Shown here piece after piece: positions 63,699 to 64,000 of a stretch of 64,000 nucleotides of DNA. A program made the position numbers and the translations under genes. The notes below the pieces were generated by a model, which worked only from the letters and a program-made list of their open reading frames with translations, made no database searches and was not told the origin of the DNA. Position 1 is the stretch's first letter. Each line of letters begins with the position of its first letter. Origin of the DNA: Aeromicrobium piscarium (GTDB lineage Bacteria; Actinomycetota; Actinomycetes; Propionibacteriales; Nocardioidaceae); the NCBI RefSeq assembly GCF_007421815.1, contig NZ_VLNT01000007.1, positions 60,006 through 124,005 of the forward strand. The letters run 5' to 3'.

Positions 63699-64000
63699 TC
63701 AGAGCTCGGCGACGACGAGATCCAGTCGGGAGCCGTCGAGCTCGACCGTCCATCCGAGGTCGCGGAGCGCGTCCGCCAGATCGTCGGGATGCTTGGCATC
63801 GATATCTTCGCTGAGCAGGCGACGGACCACGCGCCCCTTGGTCGCCTTGTTGAAGTGGCTGACGACGCTGCGCTTGCCGTCCTTCTCGTGCAGCACCCGC
63901 ATCGTCGCCGAGGTGACGCCGGCGGGTGGCTTGCCGAGGTTCACGTAGCCTCCCGACCGCAGGTCGACCACGAGGTGGCCGTCGGCGAGCTCCTCGATCG
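63699..64000 (-). CDS. YaaA-family peroxide-stress protein, 3' end only
   Basis: The frame runs off the right edge of the window. The visible C-terminal 100 residues contain GHLVVDLRSGGYVNL, KRSVVSHFNKATKGRVVR and DDLADALRDLGWTVE, matching the end of the YaaA family, which limits iron-driven oxidative damage in E. coli. The start is outside. It converges on the histidine phosphatase gene with three bases between. Confidence 0.75.
   Translation of the reverse strand, partial: IEELADGHLVVDLRSGGYVNLGKPPAGVTSATMRVLHEKDGKRSVVSHFNKATKGRVVRRLLSEDIDAKHPDDLADALRDLGWTVELDGSRLDLVVAEL

Overview
The window is a chromosomal segment of a high-GC actinobacterium, almost certainly of the mycolic-acid order Mycobacteriales (Dietzia-, Tsukamurella- or Gordonia-like; I cannot fix the genus). 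The basis is gene content and order: ahcY-mtrA-mtrB-lpqB-comF-hpf...secA, rpmB-DAK2-recG-rsmD-coaD, yceD-rpmF-rnc-mutM, dgt-dnaG, aceE/DUF3052/ahpE, furA-katG and Nif3-zinc ribbon-histidine phosphatase are all blocks known from Mycobacterium relatives. Four tRNA genes (Arg-TCT, Asn-GTT, a CAT tRNA, Val-TAC) are present. No rRNA, CRISPR array, prophage or insertion sequence was seen.

Layout. 0-2.1 kb: poly-C tract, tRNA-Arg, a lipoprotein and a PrsW-type membrane protease. 2.1-13.8 kb: SAH hydrolase, the MtrAB-LpqB envelope signalling operon, ComF, ribosome hibernation factor, an orphan LuxR-type response regulator, a YcaQ-like protein and SecA. 13.9-20 kb: Rv3235-like, LysM, HTH, SAF and ParA-like proteins, a WS/DGAT-family protein and AlkB. 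20-31.3 kb: amidase, L28, DAK2/RecG/RsmD/CoaD, DNA polymerase IV, YceD/L32/RNase III/MutM and a PH-like membrane protein. 31.4-43.8 kb: Dgt, DnaG, a minimal sigma factor, PIG-L deacetylase, small enzymes, an alpha/beta hydrolase, a PAP2 membrane protein and pyruvate dehydrogenase E1. 43.8-51.2 kb: DUF3052, peroxiredoxin and an accessory block (kinase-like, NAD-binding, EamA/LysR, VOC, methyltransferase, tandem GNAT, TetR). 51.3-61 kb: KatG/FurA, a SurA-like protein, a ThrE remnant, and a YhgE/MMPL/TetR export locus. 61-64 kb: Nif3, a zinc-ribbon coiled coil, histidine phosphatase and YaaA (cut by the edge).

Regulation readable from the sequence. Many genes have a TANNNT -10 hexamer exactly 6-7 nt before the start codon, so leaderless transcription looks common, and this helped choose starts. 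Specific operators stand out: a LexA/SOS-like box before alkB, a Fur-type palindrome before furA-katG, perfect or near-perfect TetR-type inverted repeats before the MMPL gene and between the tandem-GNAT and TetR genes, and a LysR-type dyad between EamA and LysR.

The most unusual content is intergenic. At least ten intergenic sites carry composite repeats: two or three ~23-bp units in direct orientation on a ~31-bp period, closed by one or two inverted units, so the RNA or single strand would fold into long hairpins. Several families with different core words share this architecture, and copies within one locus resemble each other more than copies elsewhere. A second oddity is an exact 83-bp tandem duplication between rsmD and coaD that forms a chain of mini-ORFs, each joined to the next by a 4-bp ATGA overlap and ending on the coaD start codon.
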